A DNA stretch of 64,000 nucleotides from Camarhynchus parvulus (taxonomy: Eukaryota > Chordata > Aves > Passeriformes > Thraupidae): assembly GCF_901933205.1 (NCBI RefSeq), contig NC_044585.1:8060001-8124000 (forward strand), in the 5' to 3' direction. The position numbers and the translations under genes were made by a program. Below are positions 25,111 through 38,400 of the stretch, in pieces. Each line of letters starts with the position of its first letter. The first letter of the stretch is position 1. The notes below the pieces were generated by a model. That model saw only the letters and a program-made list of their open reading frames with translations. It was not told where the DNA came from and did no database searches.

Positions 25111-26020
25111 TGCCAGTGGAAAGGTTAATGGCTCACAGCTCCCTGGCAAATGATGCACTGGTTTAACCTCTGCCAGGGCTGGATTTTTCATTGTCTTTAG
25201 CCCTCGGTGTGTTGAAAGTTACCAGCTGCACCCCGTGTGCTGGCTGGGATGGAAGAGGGGCTTCTTTAAATTATTGCACGTGTCCAGGATTAAATGGGTT
25301 CTTGTTTCCCCCTTGCTGGTTGTGGCCCTGATTCACTGGGTACACTTGTGCCTGCTTCAGCAGAGCCTTTGTGCCATTTGAAACACACAAAGAGCCACCA
25401 GAGCAGCTGGGGCTGGTCACCTGCCAAAAGTCAGGCAGCTCTGAGCTGAATTCATGCACAGCATTCCCAAGTGGAAATACCTGGGCAGGCGTGAGAGGAA
25501 TATACAGCCTGAAAGGTAATGTAGGCTCAAGAAATGTTGGATGTGCCTTCAGTGCTGTCAGAACCACTGGGCAGCACAAGTTTATGCTAAAGTTTGCATG
25601 TTTCAATATTCACAAGGCTCAGTTTTGACAAACTGGGAGCCAAATCACATAGGTAAAAAAAATTGTAAATTATTTTAATTGTAGGAATTTTGCTCAATTG
25701 GGATGAAAAATCAAATGAAATGTGCTTTTTTCTTCCTGTGAAGAGGTCTCAGACCTAAGCTCTACTGGAATTTGTTTTCAGCCTCTCCAAAAATGAAGAT
25801 CTTTCTTTAGGTGCTTAAGTACAACTGAGAGTGTGGCATTTTCAAGGTAACCTGAGTGAATTAGGGGCAGAGCCATGCTCAAGGATAATGCACCTCCTCA
25901 GGCACTCAAATTTAAAAACTACAGCCCAATTAGAAATGCTCCAATTATTACTATTATTTGCTACTTAACAGCTGTCATTGGAGGCTCAGGACAGCTTTGT
26001 GCTGGATGCTATGAATACAC

Positions 26021-26043
26021 AGAAGAAGAAGAAGAAAAAAAAA
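26021..26043. repeat. (GAA)n / poly-A simple repeat
   Basis: Five AGA/GAA trinucleotides run into nine A residues. It is a small simple repeat. Confidence 0.85.
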
Positions 26044-28447
26044 TAACCTGAAGGCTCTTAAAATCTCTGCCTGAGAGACAAGAATAGATGCAACTGGCTG
26101 GGAAGCCAGAGGTGCTGGGAAATAGCTGTGGAACATTTCATCAAGTCTGAAAAGAATCCAGTGTTTTCTAAATCTGGACTCTGAGCTATTACATGGAGTA
26201 AAGTAGCATTAAGTAGGCAGGAATGGCTGTCTTTGAGCAGAAGGGATATTTATTTCTGAGCTTGAGTAATAATTACCATGGCGAAGTCAATGAGTTTAAA
26301 AGGAAATAATTAGGCCACAATTACAGGGGTGGGATGAAAAGCCAAGCCATGCAAGCTCCCTCTTCCTCCACTAACCTCTCCCTTTCTTTCCCTGCTGTCC
26401 ACTTGCTGCTTTACCCTGGAATTCCAATGAAAATTTAAGTGTATCTAAATGCAGCCTTGCCCCTGGGAGAGGGAGTGGATCTGTCATCAGGGATCTGTCA
26501 GAGTCAATAACATTTCCCCCCGCAGCCCCGAGCCATGCCTCAAGATCTAACATTTCTGTCTGAATTATCAGCTAATGCTCTGACAAATTGCCTGTGATTT
26601 TCTTTTTTTCTCCCTGAGTGGATGTGCCTGGTCTGTAGATTAGGTAAACACGGCTGGGCTCTGCTGTGGAGCAGGGGCTGATGATTTCCAGCCAGACATT
26701 TCTGTCAAGCTGGGCTGGACACACTGAGCTCGGCTTGGGGCTCTTACAGCCACAGACCTGTCCTGGGAGATACCCACTGACCCTGCCAGCATGCAATGAT
26801 GGGGTTGGAAGGTCAGGACCTGGCAGAGGCTTGGAGTAACAGCGCTGTGAGTGGGGCTTTGCTCCACTGTACAAAATGGGTGAGTTGTAGCATAAACCGT
26901 GCTGCTAAAATGAACGGCGCTGCTGGATTTATTTACCTGGCAGAAGGAAACAGCTGGCTGAGACACTGAGGTCATCACAACTGCCACGTGCACTTATAAA
27001 ATGAAGTCATCTTTGCCAGGAAAAGCTATGGAAAATGCCCCAGAGAGGGTTTGTTTCTCTGGCCACAAGGTTGCAGCACCTCTTGGATGAAGGAAACCAT
27101 CACCATCACCATTGCTAGCTCTGCTCCCAGCTGCTGGGATCCAAGCCTCTCTGTGTGTGCCTGCTGTAAAGTGATTCTCCTTGGAGCATGAGCTGGGTTT
27201 TAGGCACTGTTGTTGCAGTGGCAGCCTGAAATACTGATGGTGAAGTAGGATCAGGGACGAGGGAGGGGCAGGAGGAATTCTCAAGCTGTCATAAGTCAGG
27301 ATTTACATTCTCTGTTGCAAGCCTCTTCTGTGTCAGTCAGGTGGATACACATTCCCTGCCTGGCCTTTTCCCCATTCCTCTGTTCATATGCAAAATCCAG
27401 ACACACCAACACCCTTCTCTCCTGCCTGAAGCAGCCACCCAGCCCCTCTGCACAGGCCTTTCCAGTACATTTCAAATTCCAGCTGCAAACACGCTTTGCC
27501 CAGCCCTTCTCCTTGCTAGTTATTAAGTAACATGATATTATTACTGTCTCTGCTATGAAATATTTGGGAATTGATCAAATCTTCCTTTAGGCTGAGAGTA
27601 TTGCTCCTCCAAATCATCAGCAGGATTTGGGTGCTGGATTCCCTGAGGCTGCCTTTGCAAATTTCAGTTTTTTACAGGAGTAGTAGAAGCACTTTGGGAT
27701 ATGTGACATTTTCTACTCCTTCTTTAGGAGTGCATCTAAAGGAAAATAAAACCTCTGGGAGGACAAGAGCTGTGGGACTAGAGATACACACACTATAAAG
27801 TCACTGAGGTGCCTGAGAGATGAGCAGTGGCACCAACAAGAAATATTCCTGTATAGTTCTAGGAAGCCAAATAGCTGAAAGGTAGAGATATTTATAATCT
27901 TTCTCAGATGTCCACATAAACATGCACAGCAGCCAGGAAAAGTAATGCAGCTCTGGATTCTTTCTGAGGAGTCTCAGGCTGGGCGTGCTGCTATTTCATT
28001 ACAGGCACTGCAAGGATTTAAAGAAGGTGGGTTGAAGAGGAAGGAGAGACAAAGGTCTTTGCAATCTGGAGTATCCCATTTAAAATAAGTGTTAGTTATA
28101 AATCATTAAAAAGAAGATACCTGTCAGCAATATTTGTTAATTGATGGATAATATACACCAATGAAATTATTAACATGGAAAATAATTGCAGAACTACCAT
28201 TCCTTTGTAAAAAAACCCTTTTTTTTTTTGCCTAAAATGCCAAATGTTCTATATGTAAAATTTGAAGTGCCCAGAATGAAATCCCTGTCCTTTTCACAGA
28301 GCAGTGTGTGCTGAGGCACAGAGATAAAATCTTTAATGTCATGGAAGATAGATTGCATTTCAGATAGGCTGGAGATTTGGTAGTTAATAGACACAGCAAA
28401 GGCCACCTGAATGGATGAAGGGGAATGAATGGGTTGTTCAATCTGAG

Positions 28448-28453
28448 AGGCCC
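28448..28453. repeat. Possible 6-bp flanking duplication, left (AGGCCC)
   Basis: AGGCCC directly precedes the first direct-repeat copy, and the same six bases follow the second copy at 31461-31466. If the whole 28454-31460 unit inserted as one element, these would be the target-site duplication. Six bases could also match by chance. Confidence 0.3.
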
Positions 28454-28998
28454 TGTGTGTGTGTCCAAGGTTTTTCTGAATACAGAAATTGTGGATGGCT
28501 TGGGCCAGAGCCTTCTATCCCATAGGGAAGCTGCATCCTTCATGAACCCCACCTGCTGGGAACCTGTGGGTCACTGAGGTGGGAGAAAGCTCTGAGCTGA
28601 GTTGGGTTTTTTTTCTCTGAAGAAAATATTGCTTCTTGCTTGGCTGGAATATCCAGTTATCCCTGATTTTGGGGGCAGGCAGAGATGCTTGGGTGAGGAT
28701 GGGAACAGCAGGTGTTGGGAAGCAGGGCTCTTCCTGTCCTCAAATCCAAGCATGCACCAAGAGGGGTAACCCAGGACCAGCAGCCAGCCTTTTGGGTAGA
28801 CAAGCCTGAAGAAAAGGGAGATGTGAACACATAAAAGAAATCTTTTCTTGATTCTCCCACTTACTTTCACATTAAGTTAGTGCAGTCAGGATGGCAATAA
28901 AGAATTTGCCAAGTGCTGTTTCTCTTGCCATTAAAGTTTCATGAAGAAGTTCCATAGACAGGTCTTGCTCCTATTTACAGGCATCTTTCTTGCCTTCA
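28454..28998 (+). repeat. Direct repeat, copy 1 (~545 bp)
   Basis: Nearly identical to 30905-31456 in the same orientation, about 2-3% diverged by hand count (roughly 13-15 substitutions, one ~13-bp length difference and one single-base difference). It starts in a (TG)n run before CCAAGGTTTTTCTGAATACA and the similarity fades after CTTGCCTTCAACA. An AATAAA lies near 28905. Minus-strand frames within it (99 codons at 28571-28870) recur in copy 2 but match no protein I know, so they are shared only because the DNA is duplicated. It may be an LTR, another transposon segment or a local segmental duplication. Confidence 0.93.
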
Positions 28999-30904
28999 AC
29001 ATTATTATTAAACCCTTTGTTATAGAAAGCTAGTCTGAAAATGAGCTGGCCTGGTAAATAAAACACTTGCTTTTGCTAGCATACTCATCTGTGCAGAGCA
29101 ATATACCCAGGAATATCTTCCTCATATGTTTTTGTCAACATGTTATTGCATATGCCTATTTAAGCAGTTTTAATGCATTCCCAGAGCACTTGCTTTTCCT
29201 GTCAATTTGAGGTGGAGTCACGAGCAGGCAGCACTGCACAATTCCTGACCCCAAAATCCAGGAGGAACATGCAAGGGAGAGAAGGGGAGTTTATTCCCCA
29301 TACATTGATAGGCAGCCAAAATGTCTGCTTGGGGTATTGTTCCCCAATTTTCCTTCACTTCTGACAGTCAACCTACAGTCTTCACTAGAATGAAACATGC
29401 TACCAAAAATTGTGCTTTAAATGCTGATTAATTATTTTGTTAAGCAGGTTTTTCTGCTCTGTATTATTAGCAAGGCAAATTAAAGCAGGGGTCTGTGATG
29501 CCCAGAAAACATCTGCTCAACCAAAATAAAACACTAAACCCAAAAGTTCTCCTCTGTGGTTTGTTTTCATCCAGCTGTGCCTCTCTCAGGATGCCTCTGC
29601 TCCCGCAAGGTGTACTCAGGACAGTTGTGGAAAATACCTTACATCTATCTGTAACAAGAGTGAAACAATCTCCATGCAGAAAATCCCAGTAATTCTGAGT
29701 ACTTGGAACCCTAATTTCTGTATTCTTCTGGAAGTTTTTTCAGAAATACGCATGAAAATGTCTCTTTAGTCAAGTCTATAGCCCTTAAAAGACAGACATC
29801 TATCAGCTCATCCACCTTTTTAACCAGGATATTTTAGATATTTTTGATGTAGGGAATAATTTAGAGTTTCTGATTTTTTCCTGTGTTTATAATATGTACT
29901 TAGTAGCTCCCTCCAAGATGTTTGAAAACAAAATTCTTTCTCTGTTTGCTTATTAAGCTCTTTCCTTATCTGGCAGAGGGTGGATGGTCTAGCCCTGATT
30001 CTCTCCCAGCAGCTTCAGGAAGCCTGGTGGAGTGTGTTGACTCTGGAGTGTCTGGCATGGAACCAGATGCAGTAGATAAGGTATCTTATCTCCCAGAGGA
30101 GGATACAAACAGCCTGGCTGCAGGGGAGGGTGGGAGCTGGGCAGGAGTGGCTTTTCTCTGCAGCTTTAGTGTTTTAATTTGTGTTACCTCCATTCCTCAC
30201 ACCTCTGTGTCTCTATGGCAAGGCCTTGCACTGGGCACTGGCTGATGGTTTTGTGGGTTGGACCCGGAAAACGGCAATGCTGCTTTGCAAAACTTTAGTG
30301 AATTCATGTTCTGTGTAGAAACAGCATTTTCTTAATAGAAAAAAGTGTGTGAGGATGTGAGGAGCTCAAACTTGGCTCCAGAGAGATCCAAAGGAAGCAA
30401 CTCTGTGGCTCACCTGGAAGCATTTCTGGATTTACAACTTTTCACCCTCTGCTTGATGGGATGAAGCCAGAGCCAAAGAGTGACTCTGTCTGTTCTTCAA
30501 TAGCTCAATTCCTGCAGCAAGCGCACTTCCAGATGTGGGTAGAGCAAACTTACCACCATTAGAGTCATAAAAAGAGCATTTAATCTAAATCAGGTAGTGA
30601 AAGATCAATCAGTGATTGTCCCTGCCATCAGTGCTAACATTGTCTCACTCCAGTTGCTTTGATGCCAGGGATAATCTTGACATAAGAACCACAGATCTGA
30701 ATTCAAATGGGGGAATCAAGAGGTTATTTCTAGCTTGATTTTTCCCCTCAATCTGAGCCATGGATATGTTTATTAGAAACTTGTTCCTAGCCTCCTTGGT
30801 GGCAACTCAAAACTCCCAATAACCCATGGTGGTGTGCTCTGAGCCCCTTGCTGGATTAAAACAACAAAAAAACAGGTCAGAGGTACTTGGGCTGTCTGCC
30901 CACA
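28999..30904. other. Sequence between the two direct-repeat copies
   Basis: About 1.9 kb of AT-rich unique-looking DNA. I see no gag, pol or env-like protein, no primer-binding site starting TGG just inside copy 1, and no clear polypurine tract before copy 2. A small acceptor/donor-like arrangement at 30012-30078 is the only exon-like signal and is weak. Confidence 0.5.
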
Positions 30905-31456
30905 GTGTGTCCAAGGTTTTTCTGAATACAGAAATAGTGGATGGCTTGGGCCAGAGCCTTCTATGCCATAGGGAAGCTGCATCCTTCATGAACCCCACCT
31001 GCTGGGAACCTCATCCAGAGGTGGATGGATCACTGAGGTGGGAGAAGGCTCTGAGCTGAGTTGGGTTTTTTTTCTCTGAAGAAAATACTGCCTCTTGCTT
31101 AGCTGGAATATCCAGTTATCCCTGATTTTGGGGGCAGGCAGAGATGCTTGGGTGAGGATGGGAACAGCAGGTGTTGGGAAGCAGGGCTGTTCCTGTCCCC
31201 AAATCCAAGCATGCACCAAGAGGGGTAACCCAGGACCAGCAGCCAGCCTTTTGGGTAGACAAGCCTGAAGAAAAGGGAGATGTGAACACATAAAAGAAAT
31301 CTTTTCTTGATTCTCCTACGAACTTTCACATTAAGTTAGTGCAGTCAGGATGGCAATAAAGAATTTGCCAAGTGCTGTTTCTCTTGCCATTAAAGTTTAA
31401 TGAAGAAGTTCCATAGACAGGTCTTGCCCTATTTACAGGCATCTCTCTTGCCTACA
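30905..31456 (+). repeat. Direct repeat, copy 2 (~550 bp)
   Basis: Second copy of the 28454-28998 segment, same orientation. It differs mainly by an extra ~13 bp around 31013-31030 (CATCCAGAGGTGGATGGATC) and a shorter TG run at its left edge (TGTGTCC against TGTGTGTGTGTCC). The left boundary is sharp, with unrelated DNA upstream of the two copies. The minus-strand frame at 31099-31329 corresponds to that of copy 1 and is not a gene. Confidence 0.93.
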
Positions 31457-31460
31457 AGAA

Positions 31461-31466
31461 AGGCCC
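31461..31466. repeat. Possible 6-bp flanking duplication, right (AGGCCC)
   Basis: Identical to 28448-28453. It sits a few bases after the fading end of copy 2. The element end before it (CAAGAA) is not the CA expected for a retroviral LTR, which weakens the reading. Confidence 0.3.
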
Positions 31467-34400
31467 AGTAGCCCAGCCACAGTGGCCCAGCCTCCCTGTC
31501 TGAAAGGAGCCCCTTTCCAGGCCTTTTGCTGCTCTCTTGTCCTGAGCCCAGGCTGCAGGACCAGCACCCTGGACACCCTGCACAGCCCCTCACACCCAGC
31601 TGGGCTCTCCAGGTCCCCTGGCTCAGCTGGTCACAAGCTGCACCAGCAGCATCCTCAGGGGGTCCTCAAGGAGAACAAGGGAATATAGAACCACAAGCAC
31701 AAAAAAGTCACCACGTGTCTGTGCTGTTGTTTATACATTTAGATACTGTGATTAAATTACATACATAATGCATAGTGTTTGTAATACATTATTAATAATA
31801 ATAATACTGTCTTGTGTTATTCAGCTAGAAGAGACATGCTCTGAGTGATGGTTCATTGGTCTATTCACACACAATTTTCATACATCTCTAAAGATTACCA
31901 TTTTAACAGCTTTCTGTATGGATACTGCCAGGCAGTTACATTTAACAGTGCATAAATCTAATTCCCTCCACACTCAATTTTCTCAGGCAGCAGAATCAAT
32001 TTGAATCTGTCAGGATTTTATTCTAAAGTCTATTAATGCCTCCTGCCTTTTTCTGTATTTCCTCTTCTCTCTCTCTCTCTCTCTCACTTAACAATCTCAG
32101 TCTTTCATGAATTCATTCAGCTGCAGAAAAAGATGCCCCACTGATACAAACACTCTTTTATCTCTTTACAACAGAAACCTAATTAGGTGTGAAGGAGACA
32201 CAAGAAAGGTCACAATTAGCCCTCCAGCAATAAAGGTTAGCAGTTGTAAAATCCTATAATAATGCTGTTGAACTTTGTTATTATCAATAATGACGGTCTT
32301 TGACAAGGTCAGGTTCATTATTCTTAGCAGCTATCACCGAGCTGCTGAACATCACTTAACATCCACCTCAGCAGCCCCAGCCCTTCCCCTGCCCCTCCTG
32401 CCACAGGACCTCTCACACCTCACGTGGCAGCTCCATTTCAAGACACGCTTTAATATTTTTTGTATTGAGCTGTGCCAAAGGATCCCTGGCTGAGCCTTTT
32501 AATTATTAGTTAAAATATCGCCTATGGGGATTTTTTTTTCCCTCTCTGTGCATGGGTGGAATGATTCTGCCTAATTAAGAACTTAAATGGAGATGGTAAC
32601 AAGAAAGCAATAGGAAATGTGTCCTGGTAACAGCATTTTGGACTAGAGGAGAGACAATTATGTGCTTTGCCATTAAAAGCCAATGGATCTCTGACATCTT
32701 CAGAGAGTTGATTTTATGGTTCTTGAAGAGGGTTTCCCAGGAACCTGACTCCACCAGAAATGTTCCTTTTTAGTAGGGCTCTTGAAGAAGCAGGATGAGC
32801 ATGCCTTCACTCTCACTTACTTGTTGTTCAGCTTTTAAGGGCCAGAAATAATATTTAAGCTTTATTTTCCAGTTCACCTGGAATTTGAACAAATAGTCAG
32901 TGATACGCAAGTTTGGAAACTCCTGTCCTAGGCTACTCCTAGACTCAGTGGAGGGACAAAGGGAGGCAGAGAGAGCAGCAATTCAGATCTCAGATGGGCT
33001 GAGCACTCCTTGGAAGCTGCCTCTCCCTGTCACTGAGGGAGTTTTGAATAATTATGCCTTTAACTTAGACACTTTGGGAAAATACTAATGCTTAACTGTA
33101 AGTGGAAAGCTTAAATTGCAAAGTAAAACAAAAAAAAAGAGTATTGAGGGTAAAGGGCCAGAAACACAAAGTATTTGATCTACATATTCAAAATATAGAT
33201 GAACATGGATGTTTAGTTCTCTCACTTTTACCACCTGTCAAGACAGATTCTTGTCTTCTCAAGTCAGAGTTTTGTATCATGCTGCCTCCTGCTAGGTCTC
33301 CAGATAATGCTGCATTTGGACTTTTACTGGCATTAAACCATATCTCATCTGGTATTAAAAAAAAAAAATTCAAAACACTCTATCTAACCAGCCAGCAGCA
33401 AAAATATCAATAAACCAGGATATTCCTGAGATAATTCATGCTTTATAGAGAGGATTTGGTGCTGGCACAGACAATTGTACAGTTTCAAAGGTTTGTATGA
33501 GCAGCGAGCACAAGTACAGAAGCAGAACAGGTTTGTGCTGCCCACAAACCCCAGGATTGGAAATTTGGAAACCCATTTTCACAGGAATTGTGCAGTGCTT
33601 GACAGGGAGAAACATGTGCTGAGAGCAGTCCTTAATTCATGGCTCCAGGCTGGAGTTCACACAGCATTTTCAGAGTGCAGACACAGATCACCGGGCTCCT
33701 TAAGGATGCTCTGCAGTTCTCTTGCTCCATTGCCTCCCTGCTCCCCTGTGCCCCAGGAGCCCTTTCTGAGCTGGCTCTGAGCTCTGAGCTCTGCTGCTGA
33801 CACCAGGGCAGGCTCTGCCTGGGCAAACACTCACAGCTGAAACAAGGAAAAGGTAGGAACAGCTGATAATAGAGGCCAGAGCTGCTGAATAACTCAAATG
33901 CCAACATCTGTCCTATTACTGAATTTCACAAAGGAATTAGCAGCTGCCAGGAAAACATGGAAATTATGTTGCTTGGGTATAAGATTTGGTAATGTGGCTC
34001 CTGATACTTTGAACTTCCAGTTCTGAGAAAAGCAGAATGTTGCACCCCAAGCTCATTAATCTCAGGACAAGAATCCTGCTGCCTCCTCAGACATCCCTGT
34101 CAGCTGTAGCTTACACACCACTGCACCCTCCTGCCCTCCTCTCCCTGACAGAGCATACAACGTGCAAAAACTTCGAGAAAGGACATGTAGCAGCAGAAAA
34201 ATGTGACTTTTATTGTTAAGTGGTTCAGCTCTAGGAGGAAGATTAAGCTCTTTAGCTTCCCTGTTGTCCTCACGGCACTCACTGGGCATTTATCTTGCTA
34301 ATGTTTCTGTATTGCTATTACTGCCCAGTTGGTAGAAGCTTTTATTTGCATAAGGCAGCAGATTTTTATTTTATTTATAAAGCCAAGGATGTGTCCTTGT

Positions 34401-35411
34401 ACTTCAGCAAGAAGTTTATTGGCAGACTGACTTTAAATATCAATTCTATCAAAATATTGATTGGAAAAATTCTTGTGCTTCCATTGTATCCTATAGCTAT
34501 ATCTAATCTCAGCTTCATCCAGCCAGTGCAATATGTTGCTTGCCAGACTAGAAAATGATGTATGAGCCATCTGGGCAATGGGCCCAACCCTGGGCAAGAT
34601 TAGTGCTTCAATTAGCTGCTGATAGCATTCCATTAGAATATTGGTTTCAAAGAGCACTAAACAAGAATGTTGTGCTTTGATTTTCAGATTTAATTACTTC
34701 CATCAGGGCTATAAATGAACTCATTAGTCTTAGTGGCTCTAAAACCTAGAGACAATAGAATGTTATTGCTATTGTTCTTGGGGGCTGTGCAAACACTGCT
34801 TTCCAGAGGCTGTGAGGAGTGGCCATCAGCCTCCCCTCCCTTCCTAGCGGCCCTCTGCAGCTCCTCTGGTCATCTCTGGGGATGTCCAGGGGGATCCAGG
34901 AGCTGCTCCCAGGTGGCAGCTTTGTCTGGGGGTTCATTACACACTGAGAAAGGTGCTATGGAGTAAACTCACACAGTGGCACTGCTGGGCTGCTTTTCTT
35001 TTCAAAGTCATTTTTGCGTTCTCGGTTTCCTCCTCTATTTTGTTTTAAGGTTGGCCAGGGCTTCTAAGATTTCTTGAGGCTTTTTTTCTTTTTTTAAATC
35101 CACTGCATCAGACTTTCATGACACCTTTCTCCCTAATTTTGCAGAAAATTTTCCATTTTTGTTTAATTTTATGGCCTTTGCCTTTTCTTCTTGACCTAAG
35201 CGGGCAGCGCACTGTGCTCCTCAAACACTAAGTTTTTCTTTGAACATGATCCTGGCCCTGTTCCTCCTGAAACAGAAGGGAAAAAATGGATGGAGAAGGG
35301 GAGTGCAGGTGCTGACAGTCAATCCCAGTGGCTGGAAGCCCCTGAGCTGAGCAGTTTGTTCTGGGAAAGGAACAGTCCCAAGAAACTCAGGCTGTCACTG
35401 CAGTCAGCATT
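31467..35411. other. Non-coding stretch, no gene recognised
   Basis: Repeat-poor unique sequence with small (ATT)n near 31788-31806 and (CT)n at 32066-32086. AT-rich blocks near 32240-32360 and 34590-34720 (ATTAGCTGCTGATAGCATTC, GATTTAATTACTTCC) have enhancer-like texture. Open frames up to about 100 codons show no domain. Confidence 0.55.
32066..32086. repeat. (CT)n microsatellite
   Basis: About 10 uninterrupted CT dinucleotides in a pyrimidine-rich context. Confidence 0.92.
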
Positions 35412-35474
35412 GCTTTGGGCAAGACCAGAAGGTCCCAAAGTCCTTCCAAACTAAATTGTACAATAATTATGTGA
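35412..35474 (+). mobile_element. Probable CR1 LINE 3'-end fragment, diverged
   Basis: The order TTTGGGCAAGACCAG, AAGGTCCCAAAGTCCTTCC, AAACTAAATTGTACAATAAT follows the sense CR1 3' end (TTGGACTAGATGACC, AAAGGTCCCTTCCAACC, ATTCTATGATTCTATG). The terminal octamers are decayed to ATTGTACAATAATTATGTG. It is a short, old copy truncated at its 5' side, the usual state of CR1 in birds. Confidence 0.48.
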
Positions 35475-38400
35475 GGAAAAGGGCAAAAGGAACCATCAGC
35501 TCTGATGGGGAAGGGGCAGTGCAGGATTACAGAATCAGAACCTTGGTATTTATTGATATTAACCCCCCCATACAGTGGTGCCATTAGTTCAGCAGCACAT
35601 GATATTGTTTATTAAAACCTTAAACTTTTTTTAATCTGAGGTGAATTTCACTTTGTCAAAGTCCCTTTGTTTTTTCTGGTTCCATTCTGCAGAGGAAGAG
35701 TGCCATGTGTAAATATAGGATATGATGCTCTGCACCACTGACTTTTATTAAATTAAAGCTGTAATCAGCACAGTATGTCTCAACCATAACATTAATGTGG
35801 CTAAACCAGTAAATGCTCTCGTGTTTAAAGCCCAACACCTGTTTTCCATTAGCATCTGGATAGTTATTTGATTTTTCATTTTTCATTTCAATAGAAAATT
35901 TTTTGATGAAATCCATAACTCAGCTGTAAATTTAGTTCCCAACCCTGCATAAATCCCGGAATATGATTGGAAAAGCCTACTCTCACATCTTAAATAAGTT
36001 TCTCCTGAAGTTTGCCAGACTGCTGTGATAATGTTGGGAGCTCAGGAAAGTGAGTAAAAATGCTGAATCCTTTAACATCACTCAGAATTTTTGCTCTTGG
36101 CTTCCAGCAAGCACATCCTTTGCAGTTCAGAGCAATGTGTGTCCATCCTTTCGGGGCTTCTGCTGCTCACACACCTCTTCCCCCTATTTTCCTCTGCCCT
36201 GCAGCTTGCTGGGAATCTGCAGCAGGAATGTCGATGTCCACAGGGCTTGGAGGCAAAATGAAGAAGGGGGCAGCAGCTGGGGCAAACTGAGCTGTGCTGC
36301 TGTGTGGGGCACAGAGGTGAGGGCATGGGGAGGGGCAGATGCCAGGCTGGGCAGTGCAGCAGCCTCCTGCCAGCTCTCAGCTCCTCCCTCAGGTCTGGGG
36401 GACATGAGCCAGCCCATGGAGAGGGAGAGAAAACATCCCTGCCTCCTCTGGGGTGAAGCCTGTGGTGGAGCCAGTTGGAGTTTGGATGTGCACTTGGGGG
36501 ATTTTTTTTGCTGAGTGCTTTCAGTGCCATTCTCAGTAGTTCTGGAGCCATTCTCAAGTGTTTAAAAATAGAACAAAGTCTCTCTCTGTGTCTCCCCTCT
36601 TTCATTTCCCATCTTCAGGGAAACAGTCTGCTGGATGTGTTTGCTTTTCTGGTTCTGCTATGCTGGAGAGATGGGAAGAATGAGGGTGAGGAGTGTTCCT
36701 CCCTGGTCACTGTTTTGTCTAGTCAAATTTCTGTTCTCTTGTGCCAACTCCTGTAAAAGCTAAACTACTTCTGTTTTAAAGACTATTTGGGCTAGAGAAA
36801 ATCAGGCAGATTATACACCGTTGTCAGAGTTTCTGTCAGCAGATGAAACAAGATCACTGCTGGCTTCTGGCAGGTATTTCTGACTCAGTCCTGTTCTGCT
36901 GCTGCTTCCCTGTGTGCCCTGGCCCAGCAATGCTGCTGCAGTCAAACCTCACAAGTTTCTCATTTGCCACCATGACCATGGCCTGGGGTGAGTGATGGAG
37001 AAGTAGAGAACAGAAAATGGCCACACTGGGGTGGCACGAGGGACTTGCTTTCCTTGTGACCCCAAGCCTGATGGGTTCTTGCAGCTGGCTGGTGCTGACA
37101 GCAAATTTCAGACCTGGCACAGAGCAGGGAGAAGGGAGATGTGTCAGCAGTGTTGGAAGTGTGATCGTGCCAAGAAAGGGACAGGACCATGGCCACAAGG
37201 CAAATCCCAAGTGCTGTGGTGGCAAGAGGACAGGCCTTGCTCTCACTCTGCTCAGCCTGGCCTTGCAGAAGGACCCAAGTTTAACTGAGTGACTGAATTA
37301 GCAGAGCTCCTGTGTAGCTCAGGTTTAGCATTACCCGAGGCTGGGACAGAGTGAACTCATTAAAAACCCTTTAATCAATTAGAACAGACCCAAATCCTAA
37401 CAGGCCATCAGTGTGAGATCCAGACTGTCCCAGCAGCGCTTGCTCTGTGTGTCACCCATCATGTGAGGCTGAGGAACAAGCAGCAGATGTTGGGAACAGA
37501 GGTTCCTCCCCAGCAGGCTGTTGCCTCCAGCCAGCAGCTGCTGCTCCCAGTCACGTTCAGCCCCAGGGCTGGGCTGGGCTGTGCCCCAGCCCCGACTGCA
37601 GCTCCGAGACCTCTCCATGAAATCACTCAGGAGCTCCTGTTTCCTAATGACAATACAGCAGTGCTTTATTTGAAGGCTGAGCCAATGTTGTATCAAAGCC
37701 AAATATGTCTGGCTTGGCACCACGAGCTCACACTGGAGCCAAGCAGCTGGAGCAGACTGTACATGTATTTAAAGAGAACAAAAACAGAGAGACTCTTGAG
37801 TTATCTCCTCCAAGAGGTCAATCAGAGTGTCAGATTGCAGTGCCAGGTTTTGCATCAGGCTTTCTCTGGTCTATCCCTGCACACCTACAGGCCCAGCTCC
37901 CAGGCTGAGGCTTCATTCTTCTCTAATTTCCCACCTCTTCCTGGCTTTCTTCTTGCAGTCTGCTAATTGCAGGAATTGTAGTTCTGTTGGTATTTTGCCC
38001 CTGTACTCACCCTTTTTCTTCTTGGGGACAGTTCCAGTTCATATTCTTTGCAAGTCACACCACCACAACAAAAAGCACTCTGGGTTTTTGGGATGGGCTT
38101 TGCTCTGAGCTGTGCCCCTCTGAGCACTAAGGGGGCAACCTCTGCCATCACACAAAAAGCAGCAGTAAGTCTTTGGCTTCAGGATTCCAGTCATATTCTG
38201 TGTGTGATCCAGTCAGGGACCTGCTGCTGCCCCCCTGGCTCCTGGGATAACTAATGGTTATCAAGGCTGGGGCTGCCCCAGCTGACTGCAGTGGGAGAAC
38301 ACACATTCATTGTGTTTGAATGAGCATCAAAAGGATTGCTTTCATTCAGGGTGTGATTCATCACTAATTTAATCCCTCATCCTTGAACTAAAATCTGTTC

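Larger units (their letters stand above)
25111..28453. other. Non-coding stretch, no gene recognised
   Basis: Contains a short (GAA)n run and otherwise unique sequence. Opposite-strand frames overlap at 25.3-25.6 kb and 26.6-27.0 kb. I see no RNA gene or transposon. Confidence 0.6.

Noticed and set aside
30012..30078. Exon candidate between CTCTCCCAG and AAG|GTATCT
   Set aside because: Acceptor and donor look acceptable, but only one frame is open, the peptide is unrecognised, and it lies inside the anonymous spacer of the 28.4-31.5 kb repeat pair.
28571..31329. Similar minus-strand frames of 99 and 76 codons taken as a duplicated gene
   Set aside because: Their similarity simply follows the duplicated DNA. 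Frame lengths differ, no start, domain or splice structure is recognised, and other frames in the same repeats are equally open.
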